Origin: Clostridium sp.
Lineage (GTDB): Bacteria; Bacillota_A; Clostridia; Lachnospirales; Lachnospiraceae
NCBI GenBank assembly: GCA_023666975.1
Contig: JAMPAW010000090.1
Coordinates: forward strand, 1-13,305
Length of the DNA: 13,305 bases
Direction: 5' to 3'
The position numbers and the translations under genes are program-made. The notes beneath the pieces are model-generated. The model was not told the DNA's origin, did no database searches, and was given only the letters and a program-made list of their open reading frames with translations. Below, piece after piece: positions 13,207 through 13,305 of this stretch (its first letter is position 1; the number at the start of each line of letters is the position of its first letter).

Positions 13207-13305
13207 TTATGCTTGACACCTAACGCCGCATACCCTATACTGTAGAAAAGGAAATGGGTTTTTTGCCAAGTAAAATCTTATGATTCGAAAGGGTTGCTCG
13301 TTTCT
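13207..13305 (-). other. Open frame entering from the right edge, 32 residues to its stop, doubtful
   Basis: The minus-strand frame reads to ...FLQYRVCGVRCQA and stops at 13207-13209, 27 bases before the terminator hairpin. It could be the end of a gene. However, it lies entirely opposite a near-consensus plus-strand promoter, and the basic, Cys/Arg composition looks like antisense translation. I lean towards it not being a real gene. Confidence 0.25.
13213..13241 (+). promoter_or_regulatory. Near-consensus sigma-A promoter pointing right, out of the window
   Basis: TTGACA (13213-13218), exactly 17 bases, then TATACT (13236-13241). Transcription would start near 13248 and leave the window at 13305. 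Short ATG frames follow (13255, stopped after nine codons; 13280, open to the edge) but none has a convincing ribosome binding site, so the product may be a leader, a small RNA or a gene beginning further right. Confidence 0.7.

Overview
This window is low-to-mid GC Firmicute DNA, most likely from a gut Lachnospiraceae-type Clostridium. The evidence is strong GGAGG ribosome binding sites, AT-rich spacers, a LytTR/GHKL two-component pair of clostridial type, and small proteins that I recognise by eye as DUF6033-like, a family I associate with Lachnospiraceae. The genus assignment is inference. Every convincing gene lies on the minus strand, so transcription runs from high to low coordinates.

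Layout in transcription order. At the right edge (about 13130-13305) there is a terminator for an unseen minus-strand transcript and a near-consensus sigma-A promoter pointing right, out of the window. Next come a LytTR response regulator (12914-12201) and a 7-TM GHKL sensor kinase (12208-10631), overlapping and translationally coupled. The kinase stop overlaps the start of the first of 14 small-protein genes (10647 down to the left edge, the last one cut off). The 13 complete small proteins are 187-355 aa, have no signal peptide or hydrophobic segment, and are probably read as one long operon with the two-component genes.

The small proteins fall into three classes. Class A (10 complete genes plus the cut one, which I place here by its N-terminus) has an N-terminal tag of the form M-x-I-x-x-I-x-x-x-Y, a Ser/Thr/Asn/Lys-rich linker, a core 'VxIxxxxLxxMxxDPExA', a short 'DGxV/DANGN' beta-turn motif, usually a Lys/Glu/Arg-rich coiled coil, and a variable tail. 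Class B (1579-992 and 7471-6908) carries a different conserved domain ('FDLxNPxYKVKxWD... MVDISKV... IVKDIMQ'). Class C (3467-2400) is a single 355-aa protein. All three classes share the N-terminal tag, which suggests a common targeting, secretion or partner-binding route.

Eight of the intergenic spacers hold copies of one hairpin element just upstream of the ribosome binding site. Base changes between copies usually keep the stem paired in the transcribed RNA, often through G-U pairs, so this looks like a functional RNA element rather than chance similarity. The array also shows segmental duplication (class B followed by an 'EIAN' class A gene occurs twice), a mosaic gene (5155-4475) and in-gene 42-bp expansions of the coiled coil. 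Taken together it reads as a recombining, diversifying set of small proteins controlled by a peptide-sensing type two-component system. No biochemical function can be assigned to the small proteins from sequence alone.
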